From Verrucomicrobiales bacterium (GTDB lineage: Bacteria > Verrucomicrobiota > Verrucomicrobiia > Verrucomicrobiales > SKLO01), in NCBI GenBank assembly GCA_007123195.1, contig SKLO01000311.1:1-11414 (forward strand): a stretch of 11,414 nt of DNA. The letters run 5' to 3'. The notes under the pieces were generated by a model. The model saw only the letters and a list, made by a program, of their open reading frames with translations, was not told the origin of the DNA and did not search any database. Of the stretch, positions 1 through 6,665 are shown in pieces; positions within the stretch are counted from its first letter, which is position 1; each line of letters starts with the position of its first letter. The translations under genes and the position numbers were made by a program.

Positions 1-97
1 GCAGCAGATCGCGAACCAGGCCCAGCCGATCCGCCTGCGCCTGCTCGAGCAGGTGAGAATCATCCGCAGTCGCCTCGACGGGGTTGCCGCGGCCTGA
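1..97 (+). CDS. C-terminal fragment of an unrecognised protein (5' end outside window)
   Basis: An open frame runs in from the left edge (first full codon at position 2) and ends at a TGA at 95-97, giving 31 residues. They start QQIANQAQPIRLRLL and finish with SRLDGVAAA. The fragment is rich in Q, L, R, I and A with charged and hydrophobic residues alternating, as in an amphipathic or coiled-coil C-terminal helix. This is more protein-like than the other two plus frames. No family can be assigned from so short a piece. The gene would lie upstream of purB in the same direction, 389 bases away, so it is probably not in one tight operon with it. The frame could be chance, because GC-rich DNA leaves many frames open. 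Confidence 0.45.
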   Translation, partial: QQIANQAQPIRLRLLEQVRIIRSRLDGVAAA

Positions 98-221
98 CCA
101 GGATCCGCGCACCGGCCGCCGAAAGTCCGATTCCTACAAAATGACAGTCCCTCTGTACCGGTCTCGCGGACGCCCCCCCGGCACACCGCCTCACCCGGTC
201 CTCGCGGACGCAGCGACCGTA

Positions 222-245
222 GGTTGAATTGTCTCCAATTCGACC
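222..245. promoter_or_regulatory. Palindrome, possible operator (copy 1)
   Basis: The arms GGTTGAATTG (222-231) and CAATTCGACC (236-245) are separated by TCTC. They pair in 9 of 10 positions, with one G-T wobble. The core AATTG-N4-CAATT matches the second palindrome at 360-380. Such A/T-cored dyads in GC-rich intergenic DNA are typical of homodimeric repressor sites, for example MarR-type, but no regulator is identified. Confidence 0.35.
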
Positions 246-359
246 CGGGTGCGGGTGGTTCGTTCCCTGCGCCCACTTCCTTCGCTGCCTCTTTCGCCCC
301 CCTGCGAATGAACCCGCCACGTAATCCCGGCACCGGCTTGTGCGCACGACGCCCGGGAT

Positions 360-380
360 GTCGAATTGCGCCAATTCGAC
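360..380. promoter_or_regulatory. Perfect palindrome, possible operator (copy 2)
   Basis: The 9-base arms GTCGAATTG (360-368) and CAATTCGAC (372-380) are exact reverse complements around a 3-base centre, CGC. The dyad repeats the core of the one at 222-245; their centres lie about 136 bases apart. It ends 106 bases before the purB ATG, a reasonable place for an operator or upstream regulatory site. No bound protein is known. Confidence 0.38.
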
Positions 381-486
381 CTGCGGGCTGCCTTGCTGCA
401 CCATGCCCGTGCCCCAGACCTGGTTCCATGGAAAGGTTGAACTTGCCGGGCGCGCGCTCCGCGCACAGGGTCCGGCTTTGACATCC

Positions 487-1968
487 ATGCAGTCCCAACC
501 CGACGCCATCGTTCCCGAGCCCGACTCCGCCGCAGCCTCCGGCGACCTGATTCCCAACGTTCTTGCCGAGCGCTACGCCACCGCCGGGATGGCCGCCATT
601 TGGTCGCCGCGCGGCAAGATCCGGCTTGAGCGGCAGCTATGGCTGGCGGTGCTCAAGGCCCAGCGCGACCTCGGCCTGGCCGTCGGTGACGAGGTGATCG
701 CCGCCTACGAACGCGTGTTGGAGGACATCGATCCGGCATCGATTCAGGCGCGCGAGCGGGTCACCCGCCACGACGTCAAGGCGCGCATCGAGGAGTTCTG
801 CCACCTTGCCGGTCACGAGCACATTCACAAGGGCATGACCAGCCGCGACCTGACCGAGAACGTCGAGCAGTTGCAGGTGTGGCGCGCGCTGGAGGTGGTG
901 CGCCGCAAGAGCGTCGCCACCCTGGCGCGCCTGATCGAGCGCGTGGAGGCGGATCGCGACCTGCCGCTGACCGGGCGCACCCACAACGTGGCCGCCCAGC
1001 TGACCACGCTGGGCAAGCGCTGGGCGATGTTCGGCGACGAGTTGCTGACCGCGCACCGGCGGTTGGTGCAATTGATCGACGGCTACCGTGTGCGCGGTTT
1101 GAAGGGCGCGGTGGGCACCCAGATGGACGCGCTGCAGCTGTTCGACGGCGATGCCGCCAAGGTGGAGCAGCTCGAGCAACGGGTGCTGCATCACCTCGGC
1201 GCGCCCGCCGGCCATGGCTGGACCGCGGTCGGCCAGGTGTATCCGCGCAGCCATGACTTCGCCGTGGTCAGCGCCCTGTGCGAACTGGCGTCGGGTCCGT
1301 CCAACCTGGCGAAGACGCTGCGGTTGATGGCTGGCCACGAGCTGGCGGGCGAGGGTTTTGCCAAGGGCCAGGTGGGGTCGTCGGCGATGCCGCACAAGAT
1401 GAACAGCCGTTCGTGCGAGCGCATCAACGGCTTCCACGCCATCCTCAAGGGTCACGTCACCATGGCTTCGGCGCTGGCGGGCGACCAGTGGAATGAGGGC
1501 GACGTCTCCTGCTCGGTGGTGCGCCGGGTGGTGCTGCCGGATGCGTTCCTTGCCATCGACGGCCTGCTGGAGACCGGCCTGGTGGTACTGGAGCAGATGG
1601 AGGTGTTCGCCGGCATGATCCGGCGCGAGGTGGATCATTACCTGCCGTTCCTGGTCACCACCCGGATTCTGATGGCGGCGGTCGGCGCCGGGGTCGGCCG
1701 GGAGCTGGCGCACGAGGTGATCAAGCAGCAAGCGGTGGCGGCGATCCGCGACTGGCGCGAGGGCCGCAGCGGCGACAACGACCTGCTGGCGCGGCTTGCC
1801 GGCGACGAGCGGTTGGGCCTGTCGGAACCCGAGCTCGGGCGGTTGCTGGAGCAGGGCAGGGGGGAAACCGGCGCCGCCGGCCGCCAGATCGACTCGTGGA
1901 TCGGGCAGGCGAGGGAGGTCATCGACGCCGATCCGGCCGCCGGTTACCGTCCCGGCAGCATCCTGTAG
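487..1968 (+). CDS. purB: Adenylosuccinate lyase (actinobacterial/eukaryotic-type PurB)
   Basis: Cytosolic fumarase/aspartase-superfamily enzyme. It releases fumarate from SAICAR and from adenylosuccinate, two steps of purine synthesis. The 493-residue protein has the family landmarks in order: LIPNVLAERYATAGMAAIWS near the N-terminus (21-40), RHDVKARIEEF (94-104), GMTSRDLTENVEQ (116-128), GRTHNVAAQLTTLGKR (163-178) with the catalytic-type His166, KGAVGTQMDALQLFDGD (206-222), and the superfamily signature GSSAMPHKMN (297-306) with Ser298/Ser299 on the mobile active-site loop. The C-terminal GDNDLLARL (429-437) fits the human-like branch. The frame is open back to a GTG at 340, but those 49 extra residues look non-coding, so I choose the ATG at 487. 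No good Shine-Dalgarno precedes it. The E. coli-type enzyme (about 456 residues) differs in sequence, so this copy may be transferred or a second purB. It is convergent with bcsC. Confidence 0.94.
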   Translation: MQSQPDAIVPEPDSAAASGDLIPNVLAERYATAGMAAIWSPRGKIRLERQLWLAVLKAQRDLGLAVGDEVIAAYERVLEDIDPASIQARERVTRHDVKARIEEFCHLAGHEHIHKGMTSRDLTENVEQLQVWRALEVVRRKSVATLARLIERVEADRDLPLTGRTHNVAAQLTTLGKRWAMFGDELLTAHRRLVQLIDGYRVRGLKGAVGTQMDALQLFDGDAAKVEQLEQRVLHHLGAPAGHGWTAVGQVYPRSHDFAVVSALCELASGPSNLAKTLRLMAGHELAGEGFAKGQVGSSAMPHKMNSRSCERINGFHAILKGHVTMASALAGDQWNEGDVSCSVVRRVVLPDAFLAIDGLLETGLVVLEQMEVFAGMIRREVDHYLPFLVTTRILMAAVGAGVGRELAHEVIKQQAVAAIRDWREGRSGDNDLLARLAGDERLGLSEPELGRLLEQGRGETGAAGRQIDSWIGQAREVIDADPAAGYRPGSIL

Positions 1969-2020
1969 CGGCAGCGAAACCACTGATGGACAGGCAAGGA
2001 CATTGAGGTGTTGCCCGCAG

Positions 2021-2052
2021 GCCTGAAGATGCCATGACCTGCGGCTTCAGGC
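2021..2052. repeat. Inverted repeat downstream of purB
   Basis: GCCTGAAG (2021-2028) and CTTCAGGC (2045-2052) are exact reverse complements across a 16-base loop. A competing pairing, CGCAGG (2017-2022) with CCTGCG (2038-2043), uses overlapping bases, so two folds are possible. It begins 53 bases after the purB stop and has no T-tract. It may act as an mRNA 3'-end structure or a weak terminator. Confidence 0.3.
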
Positions 2053-2124
2053 GATCGATCCACGACCTCGACGGCCGCATGACCGAGATCAAGCGCGACG
2101 GCGCCATAACCGCGGTCGACCACC

Positions 2125-2158
2125 TGCAACGCTCCGCCGCGATAGCGGCAACGTTGCA
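2125..2158. terminator. Nested hairpin between convergent purB and bcsC (possible bidirectional terminator)
   Basis: The outer arms TGCAACG (2125-2131) and CGTTGCA (2152-2158) pair perfectly. Inside them GCCGC (2136-2140) and GCGGC (2145-2149) pair around a GATA loop, leaving a small CTCC/AA internal bulge. A second small hairpin, CCTCC-GCC-GGAGG, follows at 2163-2175, and a pyrimidine-rich run (CCTTCTTTCCCC) lies just beyond. The position, between two converging genes, suits a two-way terminator. No clean T-tract is present, so the call rests on structure and location. Confidence 0.38.
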
Positions 2159-2215
2159 TCAGCCTCCGCCGGAGGGGGCCGGATACCACATGGCCTCCAT
2201 CCTTCTTTCCCCAGG

Positions 2216-5200
2216 TCAACGCCACAGGGTCCACAGGTCGTCGCGGTAGAGCGCGCTGCGCTCGCCGAACGAGTAGGTGACCCCGAGCTGTACACCGATC
2301 TCGTCGTAGCTGGGGGTGGCGCCGGCGAACAGGCCGCCCCAGGCAATCCAGTTGGGTGACAACAAATAGGATCCCCGCAGGTTGGCGAAGGCCACCAGCG
2401 AACCCTCGGAGGTGCTGCGGTAGAAGCGCTCGTCCGGGTCGAGGGGGAAGAACGGGGCGTCGTCCTGACGGTTGTATTGATAACCGACCCCGGTGCTGCC
2501 CTGGACCACGAAGTCGCGGCCGGGTCGGGACAGGAAGTCCATCGTCAGCATGAGCTGCAGGTGCTGTTGCGGGCTGAAATAACCGCCGTGGCCGAAGGAA
2601 AACTGGCTCAGGTTGCGGGAAAACGCGCTGTAGGTGAGCATCGGTCCGAGGTGGAAATACTCGGTCCAATCGAGGTCGATGTTGCGCCGCACCGCCAGGC
2701 TGCCGGTGATGCCCTCGTTGGTGGCGACGTTGTGGCCGCCGTAGGTGGCGGCTTCGAGATTGCCGTAGAAGAACAAGTCGTTGCCCACCGAGCGGAACAC
2801 CTCGCCGCGAAGTCCGGTGGCGGTGACCGCGCCCCAGCTGCGGCGGCGCAGGGGGTCGTGCAGGCCGACGGTGGAGAGCACCGACTCATTGATCGGCCGG
2901 CGGAACAGTTCGACCGCGAAGCTGCCGTCGTCGAACACGCGGGTGAGGCCGGCGCGCCCTGTAAGGTTGTCGCCGATGCCGTCGAGCGTCTGCTGGACCC
3001 CAAGTTGGACCCGGGGCGACCAATCGTCGTCGAGGCTGTAGCCGATCGAGGCCGAGACGCCGGTGAAGTCCTGTTCGATGCGCCCCTCGTCGCCGTTGTC
3101 CAGCGCCGACATGGCCAGCGGTCGTTCCGGCACGAATCCGGGGCCGCTGATGTTCATGCCCTGGAAGTCGAACAGCAGCGAGCCGCGCTGGCCGACCGGG
3201 AACCGGGCTTGCACCAGGGGCGCCTGGAGGAAGTTCATCTCGGACTCTTCGGTTTCGCCCGAGCGACTGCCGCCGCCGATGCCGATGCGTGCCTGCGGGG
3301 CGTTGATGTTGGCCAGCTCGGCGTATTTTTCCGGCCACAACTCGGCCGCGGCACGGTAGGAGCCGCGTGAATAGAGGATGTCGGCCTGGTATTGCCGATA
3401 CTTCTGCCGCAGCGGACCGCCGTAGAGGTCGCTGAGGCGCTGCAGCATGGCCCAGTCCTGGCGCATGGCGTAGGCGGCGTAAAGGCCGTCGGCGCTGGAT
3501 TCATCGCGTCGGCTGCGGTAGACCTCCTCGAACATGGCGGCGGCGCGGTCGTGGTGGCCGCCCTGCTGCAGCGCCCAGCCCAGCATCAGGCGTTCGTCGA
3601 GGTTGAGCCCGCGCACGCGGTCGACCTCCTCCAGGGCACCGATGGCGGCCGGATATTGGGCTGATTGGAACAGGCGGTAGGCGCGTGCGGTGGTGACGTC
3701 ACCCAGCAGCTTCTGCATGTCGGGATGGGCGCCGGGACGGGCGCGTGCCATTGCTTCGGCACGATCCAGGTCGCCCAGTTGGAACTGGGTCAGGGCCCAG
3801 CCGTATTCGGCATCGCCTTGTGAGGGATCCCATGCCAGCGCCTGCTCGAACCAGCTGGCCGCCTCCTGATGGCGGTTGTGGCGGAAATAGGCCCAGCCGA
3901 GGCCTACGGCGATGCCGGCGTCCTGGTTGTCCATGGCGATGCGGGCGATGTCCTGGTAGCGTCCCTCCCGGAACAGGGCCGGGAGGTCGGGGCCGGGCTC
4001 GGGTTCGATTGCGGGCGCGGTGCCCGGATCAGCGGCCGGGGCTGCCGGGTCGGGATCGGGCTCGATGATGACCCTGGGATAATCATCGCCATCGGCGCCA
4101 GCCGCGGGCGCCTGGGGGGCTGGCGCCGGTGCCGGCGCGTCGGCCTCGATCTGCACGTCGGGGTAAAGCGCCTGGGTTTCGATCGGCCGGGCCTCGGGGT
4201 CGGGCGCAGGCAGTTGGACTTCGAATCGCACCGGCGGCGCGGGCTGCTGGGTGGCGTTGGCCGGCATCTGGTAGATGGCATCGAGGTCGGCGGGCAGGGT
4301 CGGCGGTTGGTAGGTGGCGACCTGATCGCCTTCCGCCCCGGGCGACGGTGGGGCCGGATCGACGGCGGGTTGTCCGGGCTCCGGCCCCCATTGTGGCAGC
4401 GGCAGGGAGTCGGCCGACCCGGGGTGGATGCGGTCCGAGTAACGCGGCGGCAGCAAGGGGGATGAGGCCGGCGGCTGCGCCTGAGCTTCGGGCTGGGGCA
4501 CCGTTGGGACGGGTTGGGATGGAGTGGGCAAGGGCACCGGGGTTGGCGCGGGGGCGGTCGCGGTCCCGGGCATCTGGCTGGTGGGTGGCAACACCATGGC
4601 CTGGGGCCAGCCGGTGCCCTGGCTCGGAGCCTGGGCCTGGGGTTGACCTTCGACCACGGCGTGGCTTGGCCAGATGTAAATGGGCACAATCACGACCGGG
4701 TAGGGGGTGCCGGCGTGGGGTTGTCCCTGATGGGGAACGGTGACGCCCGGCAGCGGCATGGGCACGCCGGGTTGCGCCTGGGCACCGGTGGGCGGCAGTG
4801 CCGGGTGGGTGGCGGGTGGCTGCAGCTGGGTCGGTACAGTGGATCCCCCGGAAGCTGGCATCTGCGGCACGGTTCCCGGCACCGGCCAGGCGGTGCCTGG
4901 CTGCGGCTGCGCGTGGCTTGGAACAGGGGATGCCACGGCGGTGGCCGGACCGGTGGCGGCGGCCGGAGGTTCCACCGGGGTGGCCGGCGGCGGCGGTGGC
5001 GGGCTGCCGGCCATCCATTGAACGGGCACGTAGGCCCAGCCCTCGGGCAGGCCCGCCGGCACCAGCTGCGGGTTTGGCGTGGCGGGTGGAGGTGGTTGAA
5101 CTTCGGTGGAGGGTTCGCCCGTGTGGACCTGGCGCTGGTCGGGCGCTTGTTGCGCGGGCGCGCCGTGGCTCGGGCCGGGGTGCAGCGCTGGCGCAACGGC

Positions 5201-5311
5201 CGGCAGGCATAGACCAAGAATCAGGAAGGCCGGCGGCCAACCGCGCCGCGGTGCGGAATCGCCCGGTGCGCGCAACGCCGGGCCCCTGGAGACTCTGACG
5301 GGTGCTTTCAT
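2216..5311 (-). CDS. bcsC: Cellulose synthase outer-membrane subunit BcsC, with a proline-rich region in place of most TPRs
   Basis: Exports the cellulose chain across the periplasm and outer membrane. The 1031-residue protein has a basic N-terminus with a hydrophobic signal segment (about 24-42), then a P/A/Q/G-rich stretch (about 50-442). TPR-like helices follow (about 443-660, roughly five or six repeats, for example GLGWAYFRHNRHQEAASWFE and LGWALQQGGHHDRAAAMFEE), then the BcsC C-terminal beta-barrel (about 672-1031). Barrel hallmarks are RRPINESVLSTVGLHDP (804-820), GAVTATGLRGEVF (827-839) and FGHGGYFSPQQHLQL (906-920). The last clear strand, IGVQLGVTYSF, is followed by a 16-residue tail. 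E. coli BcsC is about 1157 residues with about 19 TPRs, so the solenoid here is greatly reduced. The start ATG overlaps the bcsZ stop (ATGA, 5308-5311), implying translational coupling, and no separate Shine-Dalgarno is evident. It is the last gene of the operon. Confidence 0.95.
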   Translation of the reverse strand: MKAPVRVSRGPALRAPGDSAPRRGWPPAFLILGLCLPAVAPALHPGPSHGAPAQQAPDQRQVHTGEPSTEVQPPPPATPNPQLVPAGLPEGWAYVPVQWMAGSPPPPPPATPVEPPAAATGPATAVASPVPSHAQPQPGTAWPVPGTVPQMPASGGSTVPTQLQPPATHPALPPTGAQAQPGVPMPLPGVTVPHQGQPHAGTPYPVVIVPIYIWPSHAVVEGQPQAQAPSQGTGWPQAMVLPPTSQMPGTATAPAPTPVPLPTPSQPVPTVPQPEAQAQPPASSPLLPPRYSDRIHPGSADSLPLPQWGPEPGQPAVDPAPPSPGAEGDQVATYQPPTLPADLDAIYQMPANATQQPAPPVRFEVQLPAPDPEARPIETQALYPDVQIEADAPAPAPAPQAPAAGADGDDYPRVIIEPDPDPAAPAADPGTAPAIEPEPGPDLPALFREGRYQDIARIAMDNQDAGIAVGLGWAYFRHNRHQEAASWFEQALAWDPSQGDAEYGWALTQFQLGDLDRAEAMARARPGAHPDMQKLLGDVTTARAYRLFQSAQYPAAIGALEEVDRVRGLNLDERLMLGWALQQGGHHDRAAAMFEEVYRSRRDESSADGLYAAYAMRQDWAMLQRLSDLYGGPLRQKYRQYQADILYSRGSYRAAAELWPEKYAELANINAPQARIGIGGGSRSGETEESEMNFLQAPLVQARFPVGQRGSLLFDFQGMNISGPGFVPERPLAMSALDNGDEGRIEQDFTGVSASIGYSLDDDWSPRVQLGVQQTLDGIGDNLTGRAGLTRVFDDGSFAVELFRRPINESVLSTVGLHDPLRRRSWGAVTATGLRGEVFRSVGNDLFFYGNLEAATYGGHNVATNEGITGSLAVRRNIDLDWTEYFHLGPMLTYSAFSRNLSQFSFGHGGYFSPQQHLQLMLTMDFLSRPGRDFVVQGSTGVGYQYNRQDDAPFFPLDPDERFYRSTSEGSLVAFANLRGSYLLSPNWIAWGGLFAGATPSYDEIGVQLGVTYSFGERSALYRDDLWTLWR
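3986..5164 (-). other. Proline-rich low-complexity segment within bcsC
   Basis: This encodes BcsC residues about 50-442. It is dominated by P, A, Q, G, V and T and has almost no predictable helix or strand. Aromatic islands interrupt it: GWAYVPVQWM (91-100), VVIVPIYIWP (206-215) and GTGWPQAMVLPP (232-243). Toward its C-terminal end it becomes acidic (IIEPDPDP, IEPEPGPD). It should be periplasmic, between the signal segment and the TPRs. Proline-rich accessory proteins such as BcsO and BcsH/CcpA occur in other bcs operons; whether this segment replaces one of them is inference. Confidence 0.85.
4559..5041 (-). repeat. Two imperfect repeat modules inside the BcsC proline-rich segment
   Basis: Residues 91-154 and 204-251 share the same order of short motifs. 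First comes an aromatic V-P patch (YVPVQWM or IVPIYIW), then PSHA (131-134 and 215-218), then a QPQ run, then GTAWP or GTGWP (139-143 and 232-236), then PQMP or SQMPG. The spacing differs and the matches are short, so this is a divergent duplication at best. Low-complexity composition could produce part of the resemblance. Confidence 0.4.
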
Positions 5312-6552
5312 GGTGACGCGGGGAACAAGGGTGCCGGGTTAATGGCAAGGTGTACTAGAATTTGCAGAATGGAAGAGTAATAGCCGGCCCCGGGCTCGAG
5401 CCTGCCGACCGCGGGCAGGGCTCCGGTGGCACGGGCATCGGCCAGGTGCAGTACGTCCCGCATGCCGGGGAGCAGGGGATGGGCCGGGTCGGCCGGGGCG
5501 CCGTCGAGCCAGACCCGGGCGGTCGGGTCCGGCCGCCTGTCCGGTTGATGCATGTGGCGGCCCAGTGAGGCAAATGGATGGAACAGTTGCCGTTCCAGTC
5601 GACGGTCGCGGAACCAGGCGAGGTAGAGCGGGACGCGGATGGCATCGTAACTGAAGCAGACGGGGTGGGTGGGGCAGGGACTCATGGCGTCGGCGCTCAA
5701 CCGCAGCCAATCGGGTGGCAGCTGATCGGGCCCGAACCGCGCCTTCTGGATCAGTCTCAGGCCGTTGTGGGTGAGTTCGTCCCAGAGTTCGGGGTGTTGA
5801 TCGACCTGGGCGAAGTCCTTGAACGCGGGGAACACCCAGTAGGAAAGGTTGACGGTGATTTGTTCGCCGTGGTGGAAGCCCTCCCGGGCGGGCAACAGGA
5901 TCAGCAAGCCGCTGTTGAGGCGCTGAAGTTGGAGGGAGCGGAGGTCGTGGATGATTGCCAGGGCCTCCTGACGCCAATCCGGACGTTGCCATTTGTCCGC
6001 CGCGCGGAGCAGCGCCCAGGCGACAAACACGTCGGCGTCGCTGGCGTTGTTGGAATCCGCCACCCGGCCACTGCCGGGGATGCGGCCCGGGTTGTCCGGT
6101 CGCCACCACCAAGCCAGCAGGCGGTCGTCGGGACGGACCTGCAGGTGCTGCCGGGTCCATGACCAGCAGGTCTCGAACCATTCGCGATCATCGAAATACA
6201 CCGCCGCCAGCATGCTGTAGCCCTGGCCCTCTGAATGGGTGCGGAAGTCGTTGACGTCGTCGACGACCCGGCCATCCGGCAGGCAGAAATGCTGGCGGAA
6301 CCGTCGCCAATCCGCTGCCGCCTCGCGTGTTGGCTGGGTCCTGGGGGCATGAGGCCCGGTGGCGACCGCGCCTGGCGGTGGTGGTGACGGCGGCGCGGCC
6401 AGTTGCTGGCCTTGGAGCGAGGACATCGGCAGGTTCATGGACGCCAACAGGATCAGGATGCAGACGAGGCCCGGTTGGCGGGTCCCGGCGAAGCCCGGCC
6501 GCCGGAGTGGCGGCGCAGGGGCGGGGGGGCTCGTTGGCAGGTGGGGATTCAC
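5308..6552 (-). CDS. bcsZ: Periplasmic endo-1,4-beta-glucanase BcsZ (glycoside hydrolase family 8)
   Basis: Hydrolyses beta-1,4-glucan in the periplasm and is needed for normal cellulose output in other bacteria. The 414-residue protein has a proline-rich basic N-terminus (1-27), a hydrophobic segment (about 28-45), a second proline-rich linker (about 51-73), then the GH8 domain (about 80-405). GH8 motifs: HSEGQGYSM with Glu108 (acid, equivalent to E. coli Glu55); DSNNASDADVFVAWAL (167-182), a substrate-cleft motif; SYDAIRV with Asp303 (base, equivalent to E. coli Asp243); and YYSSILQIL near the end. Both catalytic residues are present. The first in-frame start is a GTG (6552-6550) without a Shine-Dalgarno. 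The hydrophobic segment argues against a later start. No ideal signal-peptidase site is visible, so it could stay membrane-anchored. The stop overlaps the bcsC ATG. Confidence 0.95.
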   Translation of the reverse strand: MNPHLPTSPPAPAPPLRRPGFAGTRQPGLVCILILLASMNLPMSSLQGQQLAAPPSPPPPGAVATGPHAPRTQPTREAAADWRRFRQHFCLPDGRVVDDVNDFRTHSEGQGYSMLAAVYFDDREWFETCWSWTRQHLQVRPDDRLLAWWWRPDNPGRIPGSGRVADSNNASDADVFVAWALLRAADKWQRPDWRQEALAIIHDLRSLQLQRLNSGLLILLPAREGFHHGEQITVNLSYWVFPAFKDFAQVDQHPELWDELTHNGLRLIQKARFGPDQLPPDWLRLSADAMSPCPTHPVCFSYDAIRVPLYLAWFRDRRLERQLFHPFASLGRHMHQPDRRPDPTARVWLDGAPADPAHPLLPGMRDVLHLADARATGALPAVGRLEPGAGYYSSILQILVHLAINPAPLFPASP

Positions 6553-6601
6553 TGGCGACGTGGCAGGGGTTTCATGGACAGGCCAAAGCAGGCGCGTCCA
6601 T
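6549..6601 (-). other. Two overlapping mini-ORFs leading into the bcsZ start
   Basis: In the 113-base gap between bcsB and bcsZ, an ATG at 6601 opens a 9-codon frame (MDAPALACP) whose TGA overlaps the ATG at 6575. That ATG opens an 8-codon frame (MKPLPRRQ) whose TGA overlaps the bcsZ GTG at 6552. The stop-start overlaps resemble the ATGA junctions elsewhere in this operon. Chance is possible, and neither mini-ORF has a strong ribosome binding site. Confidence 0.25.
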
Positions 6602-6665
6602 GCTGTGGGTGCTGGACGCCGCCACGGCGCACTGTCCGCGGCAGCCGGGGTTCGGTGCGGGCGCT

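Larger units (their letters stand above)
98..486. other. 389-base intergenic stretch upstream of purB
   Basis: No convincing gene is found here. Open frames exist on both strands, but their translations are rich in C, R, G and W, look like shadow sequence, and overlap the start of purB. The stretch is less uniformly GC-rich than its neighbours (for example the A/T-rich patch around 131-150) and carries two related palindromes at 222-245 and 360-380. The decamer TCGCGGACGC also occurs twice, at 163-172 and 202-211. I see no strong intrinsic terminator for the upstream gene and no clear sigma-70 promoter pair for purB. Confidence 0.5.

Noticed and set aside
478..483. A perfect TTGACA -35 hexamer next to the purB ATG
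   Set aside because: It sits 3 bases before the start codon with no matching -10 at 16-18 bases downstream, so transcription would begin inside the gene.
340..486. GTG start at 340 for purB
   Set aside because: The 49 extra residues are not seen in PurB families and include the 360-380 palindrome; they read as non-coding.
60..557. Minus-strand frames of 165 and 97 codons upstream of purB
   Set aside because: They overlap the purB start, contain the palindromes, and give C/R/G/W-rich translations without family resemblance.
637..1983. A 448-codon minus-strand frame antisense to purB
   Set aside because: R/H/Q/L/A-rich shadow; the plus strand holds the complete fumarate-lyase motif set.
2034..2249. 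A 71-codon plus-strand frame between purB and bcsC (internal ATG at 2079)
   Set aside because: The stretch beginning MTEIKRDGAITAVDHLQ looks somewhat protein-like, but the frame spans the hairpin cluster, runs antisense into the bcsC 3' end, and has no Shine-Dalgarno or known homology. It may be a gene remnant, but support is too thin.
2477..3370. A 297-codon plus-strand frame antisense to the bcsC barrel region
   Set aside because: Low-complexity V/A/G/E/R translation with no motif; bcsC on the other strand carries conserved barrel motifs across the same bases.
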